A stretch of 64,000 nucleotides of DNA from Enterovibrio norvegicus DSM 15893 (GCF_900115495.1 NZ_FOWR01000009.1:1-64000); one strand, 5' to 3'; counted from the first letter of the stretch, positions 8,304-18,773 are shown. The notes: generated from the sequence alone by a model not told the origin. Numbers and translations: made by a program.

Positions 8304-8408
8304 TGCCTTATATCAAGCAACAATTACAATAGCTGGATTATTCTGTTGTTGCCGTTACTATATGCGCGCTGACAATAAAGATGGTTTTGGGGCAGATATA
8401 TCTCACAC

Positions 8409-9884
8409 ATGCAAGGTTTAGCGAAGATACTTGTTATCGAGGATGATGAAAAATTTCGTCACGATTTAGGCGTTATCTTGGAGTTTATTGGTGAGCAATA
8501 CCTGCTATGTTCAACCACTGAGCTCAACGAGATGCATTGGAAGCAAGCCGAGGGAGCTTGTTTTCTTGGTAATATTCACTCTCCCCAACGTTTGTCACAG
8601 GTTCTAGAAAACCTGGCTATCAATAACCACATTCCGGTTATTGCGCTTTCGAAACATAAGACTGAATTATCAGGGCTTGCTAACTTTGTTGGCGAGCTGG
8701 AATTGCCGTTGAACTATCCACAACTGGCTGATGCATTGCGTCATTGCCAAGAGTTCTTGGGCAAAAACTCAATCAACATCCCGCAACTTAGCCGCAAGAA
8801 CACCTTGTTCCGCAGCATGGTCGGGCGCAGTGACGCCATCAGCGATGTTCGTCACTTGATTGAGCAAGTTGCAGGTACAGAAGCCAGTGTGTTGATTCTT
8901 GGTGAATCGGGCACGGGCAAAGAAGTCGTCGCACGTAACATCCATTACCATTCAAACCGTGGTAAGGGACCTTTCGTGCCGGTGAACTGTGGGGCTATTC
9001 CTCCCGAGTTGCTTGAAAGCGAGCTTTTCGGTCATGAGAAAGGGGCATTCACAGGCGCAATTTCGGCAAGAAAAGGGCGTTTTGAGCTCGCAGAAGGTGG
9101 CACGCTGTTCCTCGATGAAATCGGAGACATGCCGCAGCCTATGCAGGTTAAGTTGTTGCGCGTGCTGCAAGAGCGAAACTTCGAACGTGTGGGTGGTAAT
9201 AAGACCATACAGGCAAATGTACGCGTGGTTGCAGCAACACACCGCAACCTCGACACCATGATCCAAGAAGGTTCGTTCCGCGAAGATTTGTTCTATCGCT
9301 TAAATGTTTTCCCAATTGAAATGCCTGCACTTCGAGAGCGCATTGAAGACATTCCCCTTCTTATCCAAGAGCTGATGGCGCGCTTGGAAGCAGAAGGCGG
9401 AAACATGGTCCACTTAACACCACGTGCGATCACCTCGCTAATGGAACACGAGTGGCCGGGTAATGTCCGTGAATTGGCGAACTTGATCGAACGGTTGGTC
9501 ATTCTTCATCCTTCGCAAATGGTCGACGTGAACCGTCTTCCTAAGAAATACCGTTATAGCGACATTCCTGAGTTCCAGCCTGAAATGCATTGTTCATTTG
9601 AGGACAATGAAGAGCTCGAACGTGATGCGCTAAGTGCGGTATTCGCGATGGACGATCTCGATGATGAAGAGCAACCTGGGTTCGGCCCACAACCCTCTGG
9701 GCTTCCGCCAGAAGGGGTAGACCTAAAAGCCATGCTGGCAGACTTGGAAGTCGACATGATTCGACAAGCCTTAGAAGCACAGATGGGCATCGTTGCGCGC
9801 GCTGCTGATATGCTCGGTATGCGTCGTACAACCTTGGTCGAGAAAATGCGTAAATATGGACTGAATAAAGAAGGCATTGTCTAA
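8409..9884 (+). CDS. flrA: Sigma-54-dependent flagellar master regulator FlrA
   Basis: 491 residues. Residues 1-125 are a receiver-like (FleQ) domain lacking the phosphorylatable Asp. The AAA+ domain (about 135-375) has Walker A GESGTGKE (165-172), the sigma-54-contacting GAFTGA loop and LFLDEIGDM; the C-terminus is a Fis-type helix-turn-helix ([20 protein letters not shown]). Arg135 and Arg176 fall at the same numbers as the c-di-GMP-binding arginines reported for V. cholerae FlrA. It sits at the top of the hierarchy and activates flrBC with sigma-54. The ribosome-binding site is weak. Monocistronic, with a terminator behind it. Confidence 0.96.
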   Translation: MQGLAKILVIEDDEKFRHDLGVILEFIGEQYLLCSTTELNEMHWKQAEGACFLGNIHSPQRLSQVLENLAINNHIPVIALSKHKTELSGLANFVGELELPLNYPQLADALRHCQEFLGKNSINIPQLSRKNTLFRSMVGRSDAISDVRHLIEQVAGTEASVLILGESGTGKEVVARNIHYHSNRGKGPFVPVNCGAIPPELLESELFGHEKGAFTGAISARKGRFELAEGGTLFLDEIGDMPQPMQVKLLRVLQERNFERVGGNKTIQANVRVVAATHRNLDTMIQEGSFREDLFYRLNVFPIEMPALRERIEDIPLLIQELMARLEAEGGNMVHLTPRAITSLMEHEWPGNVRELANLIERLVILHPSQMVDVNRLPKKYRYSDIPEFQPEMHCSFEDNEELERDALSAVFAMDDLDDEEQPGFGPQPSGLPPEGVDLKAMLADLEVDMIRQALEAQMGIVARAADMLGMRRTTLVEKMRKYGLNKEGIV

Positions 9885-9907
9885 GCATTAATCAGTCTGT
9901 TGGCGAT

Positions 9908-9944
9908 AAAAAAAACGAAGTCATTTTTTTGACTTCGTTTTTTT
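9908..9944 (+). terminator. Terminator of flrA
   Basis: Eight A residues then ACGAAGTCA, a T6 loop, and TGACTTCGT followed by T residues. Long perfect stem with A- and T-tracts, 23 bases after the flrA stop; could work in both directions. Confidence 0.92.
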
Positions 9945-9985
9945 ATAACCAAACGCATAACATCTTGAAATGTATTGATTAATAA

Positions 9986-10002
9986 TTGGCACATATTCTG
10001 CT
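9986..10002 (+). promoter_or_regulatory. Sigma-54 promoter of flrBC
   Basis: TTGGCAC (9986-9992), five bases ATATT, CTGCT (9998-10002), with GG and GC in the correct register. Differs from TGGCAC-N5-TTGCT by one base. FlrA is known to activate flrBC through sigma-54, which this supports. Predicted start near 10013, about 22 bases before flrB. Confidence 0.85.
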
Positions 10003-10034
10003 TAGTGACACTCAGCGTCAGAAAAACGAGCTGA

Positions 10035-11096
10035 ATGTATAGGATTATGGTAGCCAAAGACTCGCCACTCGGAACCGTGGATCAACAGGTTCTCCGTTAC
10101 AAACAAGTCCTCGATGTAATGCCTGCTGGCGTTATCTTGCTCGACCCCTATGGCCGTGTCGCCGAAGCGAACCCAGAAGCGCGTCGCTTGTTGGGAGAGC
10201 CTCTCGATCAAGTGCGTTGGGTGGATGTGATTAACCGTGCTTTCTCACCTCGAGAAGATGACGGTCACGAAGTGTCATTGCGCGATGGTCGCCGCGTTAA
10301 ATTAGCGATTTCCGCGTCCGATTCTGGCCAACTTATTCTGATCACTGACATGACTGAAACACGTTTGTTGCAGTCGCGATTCAGCGATCTTCAACGTTTA
10401 TCATCGCTCGGTAAGATGGTGGCATCGTTAGCTCACCAAGTACGAACGCCGCTCTCGAGCGCATTGCTTTACGCTGCAAACCTTGCCGCGCCAAACATCA
10501 ATGAACCTACCCGCAAGCGCTTCCAAACCAAATTGGTCGACAGACTGCATGACCTTGAAAAGCAGGTGAATGATATGCTGCTGTTCGCCAAAGGTGGGGA
10601 CAACAAAGTGGTGAACTTGTTCACGATCGAGAGCTTGTTGAACGAATTTGAGCCCATGGTAGAAGCCCTTGTCAGCAGCCAAGATATCGATTTTGAAATT
10701 AACTGTGACGACGAATCTTTAGCGCTGTTGGGGAACGTTAATGCGTTGGCAAGTGCGCTTTCTAATTTGGTCGTGAATGCGATTCAAGTGGCGGGCAAAG
10801 GCAGCAAAGTGGTTGTCGATGCGCGCGCAGTCAATGAACAACTGTTTTTATCCGTGGCCGATAACGGCCCCGGTATTCCTGAAGAACTTCAAAGCAAAAT
10901 ACTCGAACCATTTTTCACAACGCGTCAACAAGGCACAGGTCTTGGTCTTGCCGTTGTTCAGATGGTCTGCCATGCCCACAAGGGAAGGCTGACCCTGCAA
11001 TCACAACCGGGCCAAGGCACCTGCTTTACGCTCTGCCTACCATTGGCAGAAAATAGCGATGCTGAGGAGCACGCGGCATCAGGAGAAACACAATGA
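10035..11096 (+). CDS. flrB: Flagellar sensor histidine kinase FlrB
   Basis: 353 residues with no membrane segment, so cytoplasmic. PAS-like domain (about 15-110), HisKA with phospho-acceptor His134 (SLAHQVRTPLSSAL), and an HATPase with N box (NLVVNAIQVAG), DNGPGIPEE and TGLGLAVVQMV. It autophosphorylates and passes phosphate to FlrC. A second in-frame ATG lies at 10047; neither has a strong ribosome-binding site. The stop overlaps the flrC start (ATGA), so the two are translationally coupled. Confidence 0.95.
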   Translation: MYRIMVAKDSPLGTVDQQVLRYKQVLDVMPAGVILLDPYGRVAEANPEARRLLGEPLDQVRWVDVINRAFSPREDDGHEVSLRDGRRVKLAISASDSGQLILITDMTETRLLQSRFSDLQRLSSLGKMVASLAHQVRTPLSSALLYAANLAAPNINEPTRKRFQTKLVDRLHDLEKQVNDMLLFAKGGDNKVVNLFTIESLLNEFEPMVEALVSSQDIDFEINCDDESLALLGNVNALASALSNLVVNAIQVAGKGSKVVVDARAVNEQLFLSVADNGPGIPEELQSKILEPFFTTRQQGTGLGLAVVQMVCHAHKGRLTLQSQPGQGTCFTLCLPLAENSDAEEHAASGETQ

Positions 11097-12574
11097 ACCA
11101 GAGCAAAGTACTGATTGTTGAAGATGATGCGGGCTTGCGTGAAGCCCTCGTTGATACCCTTGCGTTAGCGGGTTATCAGTGGCTAGAGGCAGAAAGTGCC
11201 GAGCAAGCCTTGTTACTGCTGAAAAACGAGCAGGTTGATATCGTTGTGTCTGACGTACAAATGGCAGGTATGGATGGGCTTGGGCTGTTACGCAGCTTGA
11301 AAGTGAACTACCCCAAACTGCCTGTATTGTTGATGACGGCTTACGCCAACATTCAAGATGCGGTTTCAGCGATGAAAGAAGGCGCGATTGATTACATGGC
11401 AAAGCCCTTCGCACCAGAAGTCTTACTCAACATGATCAGCCGTTATGCGCCAGTGAAAGCTGACACCAGCGACGCCGTGGTTGCTGACCCGAAAAGTTTG
11501 GCGCTGCTTGCGTTGGCGGACAAAGTCGCCAAAACCGATGCGAACGTGATGATCCTTGGCCCGAGTGGTTCGGGTAAAGAAGTCATGTCTCGCCATATTC
11601 ATCGCCAATCCCAACGTGCTGACGGTCCTTTTGTGGCGATCAACTGTGCGGCCATTCCGGAAAACATGTTGGAAGCCACCTTGTTTGGTTACGAGAAAGG
11701 CGCGTTTACCGGTGCTGTTCAAGCGTGTCCGGGGAAATTTGAACAGGCGCAGGGCGGAACCATATTGCTGGATGAAATCAGCGAAATGGATTTATCCCTT
11801 CAAGCTAAGTTGTTACGTGTTCTTCAAGAACGCGAAGTTGAGCGTTTAGGCAGCCGTAAGAGCATAAAACTGGATGTGCGCGTGTTGGCTACCAGTAACC
11901 GCGATCTGCGCAAATACGTGGAAGAAGGATGTTTCCGAGAAGATTTATATTATCGCCTCAATGTGTTCCCAATTTCTTGGTTACCGCTATGTGATCGCCA
12001 AGGTGACATCATTCCATTGGCAGAACATTTGTTACAACGCCATTGCTGCAAAATGGGTGAAGCCGTGCCTCACCTGCAACCTCAAGCCACCGAGAAACTT
12101 CTTTCTTACCGCTGGCCGGGCAATGTACGTGAATTAGACAACGTCATGCAGCGTGCGCTGATCCTGTGTGAACAGGGGCAGATTCAAGCGTCAGATATCT
12201 TGCTGGAAGGCATTGATTGGCAAGACGCCGGTAGCCTACAGAATCTGGTTTCAGTATCCAGCGTAGCGACGCCATCGCTATACACGAACGCCAAGCATCA
12301 TGCACCGACATCTTCGCAAAATACCGCCATGCCTGACGATGTTCCGTCCGCACACATCAGTGATTCGGATAACGGTGTCACCAGCGCATCAAGTGCGATG
12401 CCAGAGAGCTTAGGGGGTGAACTTCGTGAACAAGAATTCGCCATTATCCTAGACACCATTCGCGCTTGTGAGGGGCGTAGGAAAGAAGTGGCTGAACGAT
12501 TGGGCATCAGCCCAAGAACCTTGAGATACAAATTGGCCAAAATGCGCGATGCTGGCATCGATATTCCCCAGTAA
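11093..12574 (+). CDS. flrC: Sigma-54-dependent response regulator FlrC
   Basis: 493 residues. Receiver domain with acceptor Asp54 (VVSDVQMAGMDG; Asp54 is also the acceptor in V. cholerae FlrC), AAA+ domain with Walker A GPSGSGKE, GAFTGA and ILLDEISEM, and a C-terminal Fis-type HTH (RKEVAERLGISPRTLRYKLAKM). A Ser/Ala-rich linker (about 385-440) joins the last two. Phosphorylated FlrC activates the basal-body and hook class of genes, here expected to be the sigma-54 elements before fliE, fliK, fliO and flhA. Confidence 0.96.
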   Translation: MNQSKVLIVEDDAGLREALVDTLALAGYQWLEAESAEQALLLLKNEQVDIVVSDVQMAGMDGLGLLRSLKVNYPKLPVLLMTAYANIQDAVSAMKEGAIDYMAKPFAPEVLLNMISRYAPVKADTSDAVVADPKSLALLALADKVAKTDANVMILGPSGSGKEVMSRHIHRQSQRADGPFVAINCAAIPENMLEATLFGYEKGAFTGAVQACPGKFEQAQGGTILLDEISEMDLSLQAKLLRVLQEREVERLGSRKSIKLDVRVLATSNRDLRKYVEEGCFREDLYYRLNVFPISWLPLCDRQGDIIPLAEHLLQRHCCKMGEAVPHLQPQATEKLLSYRWPGNVRELDNVMQRALILCEQGQIQASDILLEGIDWQDAGSLQNLVSVSSVATPSLYTNAKHHAPTSSQNTAMPDDVPSAHISDSDNGVTSASSAMPESLGGELREQEFAIILDTIRACEGRRKEVAERLGISPRTLRYKLAKMRDAGIDIPQ

Positions 12575-12611
12575 ATCGATGATTTTTGGCGATAGTCTGC
12601 GATATAATTAC

Positions 12612-12627
12612 TGGCTTGATAATTGCA
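12612..12627 (+). promoter_or_regulatory. Sigma-54 promoter of fliE operon
   Basis: TGGCTT, five bases GATAA, TTGCA. GG and GC are in register. The TGATAATTGC core is the same as in the element before fliK. The start would be near 12638, about 60 bases before fliE. Confidence 0.8.
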
Positions 12628-12700
12628 TATTTGTTAACCATAGCGTCTTGAAAGCCTTGTAAGGCATGATTTGCCAAAGTTTTGACAGTGAGGATGACCA

Positions 12701-13012
12701 ATGAAAATTACCCCAATGCAGCATGAAATGCAGACCATGGCATTAGAAGCACAAAATGTCGGTCGTAACGCGACGGGTCAACAGGTCGGCCAAGATTTTG
12801 GTGAACTACTGTCATCCGCAATTCAGACGGTAAATGGAATTCAAAAAACATCAGGAGATCTTGCAACACGTTTCGACCAAGGTGACCGCAGTGTCAGCTT
12901 GTCAGACGTTATGATTGCGAGAAACAAATCTAGCGTCGCATTTGAAGCGACGGTACAGACGCGCAACAAGTTAGTTGAAGCGTACAAAGAACTGATGAAC
13001 ATGCCTGTTTAA
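12701..13012 (+). CDS. fliE: Flagellar hook-basal body protein FliE
   Basis: 103 residues. C-terminal FliE signature (DRSVSLSDVMIARNKSSVAFEATVQTR within residues 65-91, then VEAYKELMNMPV). FliE joins the MS ring to the rod and is an early export substrate. Ribosome-binding site GAGGAT upstream. First of fliEFGHIJ. Confidence 0.95.
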   Translation: MKITPMQHEMQTMALEAQNVGRNATGQQVGQDFGELLSSAIQTVNGIQKTSGDLATRFDQGDRSVSLSDVMIARNKSSVAFEATVQTRNKLVEAYKELMNMPV

Positions 13013-13027
13013 TGTAGGAAATGAACT

Positions 13028-14791
13028 GTGGCGGACGATAACAACAACACTCAAATTGCAGTATCAGACGGTGCGGGAGCGCTGCCTGTTGCTGGGGATT
13101 CGAGTTCGTTGCATGACCCTGACATGATGGAGCGTGATGTCACGCCATCATCAGGTGTGCTCGGTGGGGCAGATGTTGCCCGCCAACTTATTCTTGTCGC
13201 TGCTGTCGCTATCTGTGTTGCTTTGATCGCATTGCTGTTTGTGTGGGTTCAAGAACCAGAAATGCGCCCACTCGGTACGTATGAAACCGAAGAGCTAATC
13301 CCTATTCTCGACCACCTTGATGCGCAAAAAACCGAATACCAACTTGAAGGCAACACCGTTCGTGTGCCTGTTAAAGAATATTCGACGATCAGACTGAACC
13401 TCAGCCGTGCTGGGTTGAATGCACCGCGAGAAGCGGGCGATGACATTCTGCTGAATGACATGGGCTTTGGTGTGTCGCAGCAGCTAGAGCGTGAGCGTTT
13501 AAAGCTGAGTCGAGAGCGTCAACTTGCCGCAGCCATCGAAAAAATCCGCAGTGTAAGCAAAGCGCGCGTGTTATTGGCCATGCCAAAACAAAGCGTGTTT
13601 GTTCGCCACAATCAAGAAGCAACAGCCACCGTTTTCCTCACCGTGCGCGGCACGACCATGCTCGGCCAAGAGGAAGTGGACTCGATTGTTGATATGGTGG
13701 CTTCTGCTGTCCCAAGCTTGAAACCGTCACGTGTGACCGTGACCGACCAACATGGTCGCTTGCTCAGTTCTGGCAGCGAAGATGCCATGGCGTCTCAGCG
13801 CCGCAAAGAGTACGAGCTAGAGCGTAAGCAAGAAGCTGCGCTGCAAGATAAAATTAATTCCATTCTTATTCCGGTTCTTGGCTTGGGTAACTTTACCTCG
13901 CAAGTCGATGTCACCATGGATTTCAGTGCGGTGGAGGAAACGCGTAAACGTTTCGACCCATCAACGCCATCAACACGCAGCGAATACACGCGAGAAAATT
14001 ACAACAACAGTGATCTTGTTGCGGGGATCCCAGGTGCGTTAAGCAACCAGCCTCCTGCAAATGCCGCGATTCCAGAAGATGTACAAGATTTGAAAAACGG
14101 TGGGTTGGGCGACAAGGGCACACTCAACCGTGAAGCGACGCGTAACTATGAGTTGGATACCACCATTAGCCACCGCCGAGCGCAAACGGGGGTCGTGTCA
14201 CGTCAAACCGTATCCGTTGCTATCGATTACCTCGAAAACGTGAATGTGGAATCCGGCGAAACGGTACGTGTTCCGGTTGGTGATGCTGAGCTTGAGAAAA
14301 TTCGTCGCCTTTTAATTGGTGGTGTTGGCTATTCCGATGTACGTGGTGACGTGCTCGAAGTTATTTCTGTACCGTTTGTTGTGCCAGAAGTCGAAGCTTT
14401 GGGTGATGTGCCTATTTACGAACACCCTAACTTTAACGATTGGGTTCGTTGGTTAGCCGCTTCACTTGTGTTCATCGTGGTGATTTTTGCACTGATTCGC
14501 CCTGCGTTGTCGAAACTGCTTAATCCACACAAAGACGAAGACAGCATGTTGGGTCCGAATGGCGAAATGCTTGGCCCTGATGGATTGCCGCTCAGCCCTG
14601 ATGATGACATTGGTTTGATCGGTTCCGATTTAGATGGTTCTGGCAACTTCTCAATGGGGTCTTCGAACCTCAACTTGCCAGACTTACATAAAGATGAAGA
14701 CTTGCTGAAAGCAGTCCGCGCCTTGGTTGCAAATGAACCAGACCTTGCAGCACAAGTCGTGAAAAGTTGGGTGAATGACGGCGATGGCTAA
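13028..14791 (+). CDS. fliF: Flagellar MS-ring protein FliF
   Basis: 587 residues; GTG start with TAGGAA upstream. Transmembrane segments at about 55-78 and 475-495 bracket the periplasmic ring-building domains; the cytoplasmic tail, which binds FliG, is acidic with a Gly/Asp/Pro-rich stretch (about 505-550) and ends in a conserved helix (LLKAVRALVANEPDLAAQVV). FliF forms the MS ring, the first structure of the basal body, in an FlhF-dependent step in polar flagellates. The end overlaps fliG. Confidence 0.96.
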   Translation: MADDNNNTQIAVSDGAGALPVAGDSSSLHDPDMMERDVTPSSGVLGGADVARQLILVAAVAICVALIALLFVWVQEPEMRPLGTYETEELIPILDHLDAQKTEYQLEGNTVRVPVKEYSTIRLNLSRAGLNAPREAGDDILLNDMGFGVSQQLERERLKLSRERQLAAAIEKIRSVSKARVLLAMPKQSVFVRHNQEATATVFLTVRGTTMLGQEEVDSIVDMVASAVPSLKPSRVTVTDQHGRLLSSGSEDAMASQRRKEYELERKQEAALQDKINSILIPVLGLGNFTSQVDVTMDFSAVEETRKRFDPSTPSTRSEYTRENYNNSDLVAGIPGALSNQPPANAAIPEDVQDLKNGGLGDKGTLNREATRNYELDTTISHRRAQTGVVSRQTVSVAIDYLENVNVESGETVRVPVGDAELEKIRRLLIGGVGYSDVRGDVLEVISVPFVVPEVEALGDVPIYEHPNFNDWVRWLAASLVFIVVIFALIRPALSKLLNPHKDEDSMLGPNGEMLGPDGLPLSPDDDIGLIGSDLDGSGNFSMGSSNLNLPDLHKDEDLLKAVRALVANEPDLAAQVVKSWVNDGDG

Positions 14792-15824
14792 AGAAGATAG
14801 AGAAGACGGCAAGTCTGACTTTGATGTATCAACCCTATCGGGTTTTGATAAAGCGGCGATTTTGCTGCTGAGTTTGACCGAACAAGATGCGGCGGCAATC
14901 ATCCGTCACCTTGAGCCAAAGCAGGTTCAAAAAGTCGGTGGTGCAATGACCATGATGACTGATTTGAACCAGGACAAAGTGAATGCCGTCCACCGTACAT
15001 TCTTAGAAGAAATTCAACAGTTCACGGCCATTGGTATGGGCAGTGAAGATTTCGTCCGTAATGCGCTTGTTGCTGCATTGGGTGAAGACAAAGCAACGAA
15101 CCTTGTTGACCAAATTTTGTTGGGCAGTGGTTCGAAGGGCCTCGATTCCCTCAAATGGATGGACCCACGCCAAGTGGCATCCATCATCATCAACGAGCAC
15201 CCTCAGATTCAAACCATTGTTTTGTCTTATTTAGAGCCAGAGCAATCAGCAGAGATTTTGACACAGTTTGCAGAGCGTGATGCGCTCGACTTGGTGATGC
15301 GTATTGCTAACCTTGAAGAGGTTCAACCTGCGGCACTTCATGAACTTAACGAAATCATGGAGAAACAATTTGCGGGCCAAGCGGGTGCACAAGCTGCGAA
15401 GATTGGTGGCCTGAAAGCTGCTGCCGATATCATGAACTACATGGACAACGCACTCGAATCTGCATTGATGGAACAAATCGAGCAGAACGACGAAGAGATG
15501 GCATCGCAAATTCAGGATCTTATGTTCGTCTTCGACAACCTTGCCGAAGTGGACGATCGTGGTATTCAGGCTATCCTCAAAGACGTTCCGCAAGAGGCTC
15601 TTCAAAAAGCCCTCAAGGGGGCAGAAGAAGGTCTTCGCGAGAAGATTTTCCGCAACATGTCGAAGCGTGCAGCGGAAATGCTGCAAGACGATTTGGAAGC
15701 CATGGGCCCCATTCGCGTTGCCGATGTGGAAGCGGCACAGAAAGAAATCCTGTCTGTTGCACGTCGTTTGTCCGATGCTGGCGAAATCATGCTCAGCAGT
15801 GGCGGCGCGGACGAGTTCTTGTAA
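14775..15824 (+). CDS. fliG: Flagellar motor switch protein FliG
   Basis: 349 residues. The N-terminal domain (FDKAAILLLSLTEQDAAAI) binds FliF, the middle domain contains the EHPQ motif (IIINEHPQIQTIVLSYL), and the C-terminal domain carries the charged torque helix (about 285-330). It overlaps the fliF end by 17 bases; a second ATG at 14784 (MAKEDRE) could be the real start and would shorten it by three residues. It couples stator movement to rotor rotation. Confidence 0.96.
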   Translation: MTAMAKEDREDGKSDFDVSTLSGFDKAAILLLSLTEQDAAAIIRHLEPKQVQKVGGAMTMMTDLNQDKVNAVHRTFLEEIQQFTAIGMGSEDFVRNALVAALGEDKATNLVDQILLGSGSKGLDSLKWMDPRQVASIIINEHPQIQTIVLSYLEPEQSAEILTQFAERDALDLVMRIANLEEVQPAALHELNEIMEKQFAGQAGAQAAKIGGLKAAADIMNYMDNALESALMEQIEQNDEEMASQIQDLMFVFDNLAEVDDRGIQAILKDVPQEALQKALKGAEEGLREKIFRNMSKRAAEMLQDDLEAMGPIRVADVEAAQKEILSVARRLSDAGEIMLSSGGADEFL

Positions 15825-15888
15825 TCATGAAAATGTCCGCTTTGCCCTCAGAAAACATGATGTCTTCGCAATCGCGTAAGGTTGTAGC

Positions 15889-16995
15889 ATGAGCTTCGAT
15901 CGTCGCCGTGGTTACATCCGTTCAACGGAACAGGAAGAAGGTGTTTTAGAACGCTGGTCTATTCCGAATTACGATCCTAACGCGGCTTTGCCGAAAGAAA
16001 CCGCACTTAATTACGACCCAGGTTGGGAACCGTCTGATATCGAGGAAGAGCCAGAAGAGCCTGAAATCGATTTCAAAATGCTCACGCCCGATGCGCTTGA
16101 GCAAATCCGCCATTCTGCTTACGAAGAAGGTATGGAAGAAGGGCGCGATGCGGGGTTCACTGAAGGTCGTGACGCAGGGTTTGAAGAAGGCAAAACGGCA
16201 GGGTTTGATGCTGGCAAAGAGGAAGGCTTTCAAGAAGGTTTAACCGAAGGTCAGCAACTGATCGAAAACCGCTGTCAGTATCTTGACGCTATTATCGAAA
16301 AACTCGCCTTTCCTTTGACGCAGGTAGATCATCACGTTCATCAACAAGTCATGGACATGGTAATTCAACTGACGAAAGCTGTGATTCAAACCGAGGTGTT
16401 GACCAACCCTCAAGTGATTCTCAACACTTTGCGTGAAGCGGTTGCGGCGTTACCTATGGCTGGGCGACAAATTGCCATCTATCTGCATCCAGAAGACATG
16501 GATGTGGTGACCGAAGCGCATTCAGCAGAATCACTGCAAGACCGCCAGTGGAAGTTGTTCTCTGAGCCTTCATTTAACCGCGGTGATATTCAAGTGGCAT
16601 GCGGCGATTCCGTGGTCGACTACCGCATGGACGATCGCATCAAGCAACTGTTAACGCGCTTTGCCGGTCAAAACCTCACGAGTGAGCCTGAATTGCCAGA
16701 AGATGGCGCGGGCGCAGATGTGCTTCGCAATGTGGATATCAGCGATATTCCTGCAGAAGAAAGCCAGTCTGAACCAGAGCCACAGCAAGAGATTCAAGCA
16801 GCGGATCAGCAAACAGATAGCGAGGCACATCTTGAACCAGTAGAAAGTGACAGTGACAAAGAAGCCGTAAATATGGCTGAGCAAACGGATGCTGCATCAG
16901 GCGAAGAGGTCGCACCTCAAGATCTGCATTCAACCAACGAAACTGACACATCGCCTGTAGACGACGCGGGAGACGAAGATGATCAGCCTGTCTGA
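15889..16995 (+). CDS. fliH: Flagellar export ATPase regulator FliH, with long acidic tail
   Basis: 368 residues, much longer than the roughly 230-270 usual in the family. Residues 80-120 hold the GxxxG-like repeat of FliH ([19 protein letters not shown] and on); residues 130-255 are the FliI-binding domain ([20 protein letters not shown]). From about 270 to the end is a Glu/Asp/Gln-rich disordered tail with no match I know. FliH holds the ATPase FliI at the export gate. Its 3' end overlaps fliI by 17 bases. The 64-bp gap before it has TAAGG near the ATG. Confidence 0.93.
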   Translation: MSFDRRRGYIRSTEQEEGVLERWSIPNYDPNAALPKETALNYDPGWEPSDIEEEPEEPEIDFKMLTPDALEQIRHSAYEEGMEEGRDAGFTEGRDAGFEEGKTAGFDAGKEEGFQEGLTEGQQLIENRCQYLDAIIEKLAFPLTQVDHHVHQQVMDMVIQLTKAVIQTEVLTNPQVILNTLREAVAALPMAGRQIAIYLHPEDMDVVTEAHSAESLQDRQWKLFSEPSFNRGDIQVACGDSVVDYRMDDRIKQLLTRFAGQNLTSEPELPEDGAGADVLRNVDISDIPAEESQSEPEPQQEIQAADQQTDSEAHLEPVESDSDKEAVNMAEQTDAASGEEVAPQDLHSTNETDTSPVDDAGDEDDQPV

Positions 16996-18298
16996 ACGCC
17001 TAAATAGCCTTAAATTTGAAAACCTTGCTACACGCCCGGTTGCATCCGGCAAGCTTGTGCGCGTGGTTGGGTTAACCCTAGAAGCCATTGGTTGTCGCGC
17101 CTCGATTGGCAGTTTGTGCAGTGTGGAAACATTGCATGGCAGCATTGAAGCAGAAGTGGTTGGCTTTTCCGGTGACACGCTTTATCTCATGCCAAGCGAG
17201 CAAATCTCTGGCGTCTTGCCCGGTGCGCGCGTCACGCCAATCTCAGAAGAGCAAGGGATTCCTGTTGGCCTTGAATTACTGGGCCGTGTGATTGACGGCG
17301 TCGGCAACCCTCTTGATGGCTTGGGGGATATTTTCACCGGCCAAACAGCGCCCTTTGTCCCTGCTACCATCAACCCACTCGCAAGAAAGCCCATAGATAC
17401 GCCCCTTGATGTGGGCATTAAAGCCATTAATGGTTTGCTGACCGTGGGCAAAGGCCAGCGTATTGGCTTGTTCGCGGGTTCCGGTGTCGGTAAATCGGTG
17501 ACCTTGGGCATGATGACCCGAGGCACGACGGCGCAAGTGGTTGTCGTTGGCTTGATTGGTGAACGTGGACGCGAAGTTAAAGAATTCATTGATGAAATCC
17601 TCGGCAAAGAGGGGCGTGAGCGTTCTGTCGTGATCGCAGCACCGGCCGATGCCTCCCCTTTGATGCGTTTGAAAGGCTGTCAAACGGCACTCACCATTGC
17701 AGAGTATTTCCGAGACCAAGGTTTAGATGTTTTATTGCTGATGGACTCACTGACGCGCTTTGCCCAAGCACAGCGTGAAATAGCGTTGTCAGTGGGTGAA
17801 CCGCCAGCGACCAAAGGTTATCCGCCTTCGGTATTTGCCAAGCTACCGGCATTGGTTGAACGTGCGGGTAACGGCAGTGACGGACAAGGCTCTATCACCG
17901 CGTTCTTTACCGTATTGACGGAAGGTGATGACCTTCAAGACCCGATCGCGGATGCCGCGCGTGCAATATTAGACGGTCACATTGTTCTTTCTCGCGAAAT
18001 GGCAGACGCTGGGCATTATCCTGCGATCGATGTGGAACGCTCAGTGAGCCGTGTGATGCCAAATATCGTTAATGATGAGCACATGTTGATGTCTCGCGCT
18101 GTGCGGCAAATTCTGTCCGTTTGTCGGAAAAATCAGGATCTTGTGTCTATTGGTGCGTATAAACCGGGCACGGATCAGGGCATCGATCAGGCATTCACGT
18201 TGAAGCCACGCCTTGATGGCTATCTTCAGCAAGGCATGAAAGACGTGGTGCCGTACGACATGTGCGTCAACATGTTGCGCTCAACGCTGCAGGGGTAA
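16979..18298 (+). CDS. fliI: Flagellum-specific ATPase FliI
   Basis: 439 residues. F1-like ATPase with Walker A GSGVGKS (about 165-175), Walker B ([19 protein letters not shown]) and the conserved [14 protein letters not shown]. It energises unfolding and delivery of export substrates together with the proton motive force. The start lies inside the fliH tail. Confidence 0.97.
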   Translation: MISLSERLNSLKFENLATRPVASGKLVRVVGLTLEAIGCRASIGSLCSVETLHGSIEAEVVGFSGDTLYLMPSEQISGVLPGARVTPISEEQGIPVGLELLGRVIDGVGNPLDGLGDIFTGQTAPFVPATINPLARKPIDTPLDVGIKAINGLLTVGKGQRIGLFAGSGVGKSVTLGMMTRGTTAQVVVVGLIGERGREVKEFIDEILGKEGRERSVVIAAPADASPLMRLKGCQTALTIAEYFRDQGLDVLLLMDSLTRFAQAQREIALSVGEPPATKGYPPSVFAKLPALVERAGNGSDGQGSITAFFTVLTEGDDLQDPIADAARAILDGHIVLSREMADAGHYPAIDVERSVSRVMPNIVNDEHMLMSRAVRQILSVCRKNQDLVSIGAYKPGTDQGIDQAFTLKPRLDGYLQQGMKDVVPYDMCVNMLRSTLQG

Positions 18299-18305
18299 AT
18301 AGAAT

Positions 18306-18755
18306 ATGTCTGATAACGCCATGACCCTGTTACTAGAACAAGCGAAAGGCCTGGAACATAAAGCCCAACTCGCGTTGGTTTCAGCGCAACAAGAGCTGCA
18401 AGGTTACTACGTTCAGCTTGAACAGATAGAGCGCTATCGCTTGGATTACTTTCGTCAAATGTCTGAACGCGGCAAGGAAGGTTTGAGTGCTAGCAGCTAT
18501 GGCCACCTCAACCGTTTTATCGTTCAACTTGATGAAACGTTGGCAAAACAGCGCCAAGCGGCAATCGACTTTGAAGACAATGTCGAACGTTGCCAAGAGC
18601 ACTGGCAACAATGTCGACAAAAAACGCGATCCCTCGAATGGCTCATAGAAAAACGCCAGAAAGAAGCAAAAATGCGGGCTGAAAGACAAGAACAAAAACA
18701 GATGGACGAGTTTGCTACACTGAGTTTTGCCCGACAACAACGCAATTCCTACTAG
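18306..18755 (+). CDS. fliJ: Flagellar export protein FliJ
   Basis: 149 residues, almost wholly charged coiled coil (LEHKAQLALVSAQQELQGYY; RQKTRSLEWLIEKRQKEAKM). FliJ is the central stalk that couples the FliI ring to FlhA. Last gene of the fliE operon. The sigma-54 element for fliK begins three bases after its stop. Confidence 0.93.
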   Translation: MSDNAMTLLLEQAKGLEHKAQLALVSAQQELQGYYVQLEQIERYRLDYFRQMSERGKEGLSASSYGHLNRFIVQLDETLAKQRQAAIDFEDNVERCQEHWQQCRQKTRSLEWLIEKRQKEAKMRAERQEQKQMDEFATLSFARQQRNSY

Positions 18756-18757
18756 CT

Positions 18758-18773
18758 TGGCCTGATAATTGCT
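18758..18773 (+). promoter_or_regulatory. Sigma-54 promoter of fliKLMN
   Basis: TGGCCT, five bases GATAA, TTGCT, preceded by another T. GG and GC are in register. Near-copy of the fliE element. Leader about 60 nt. Confidence 0.8.
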
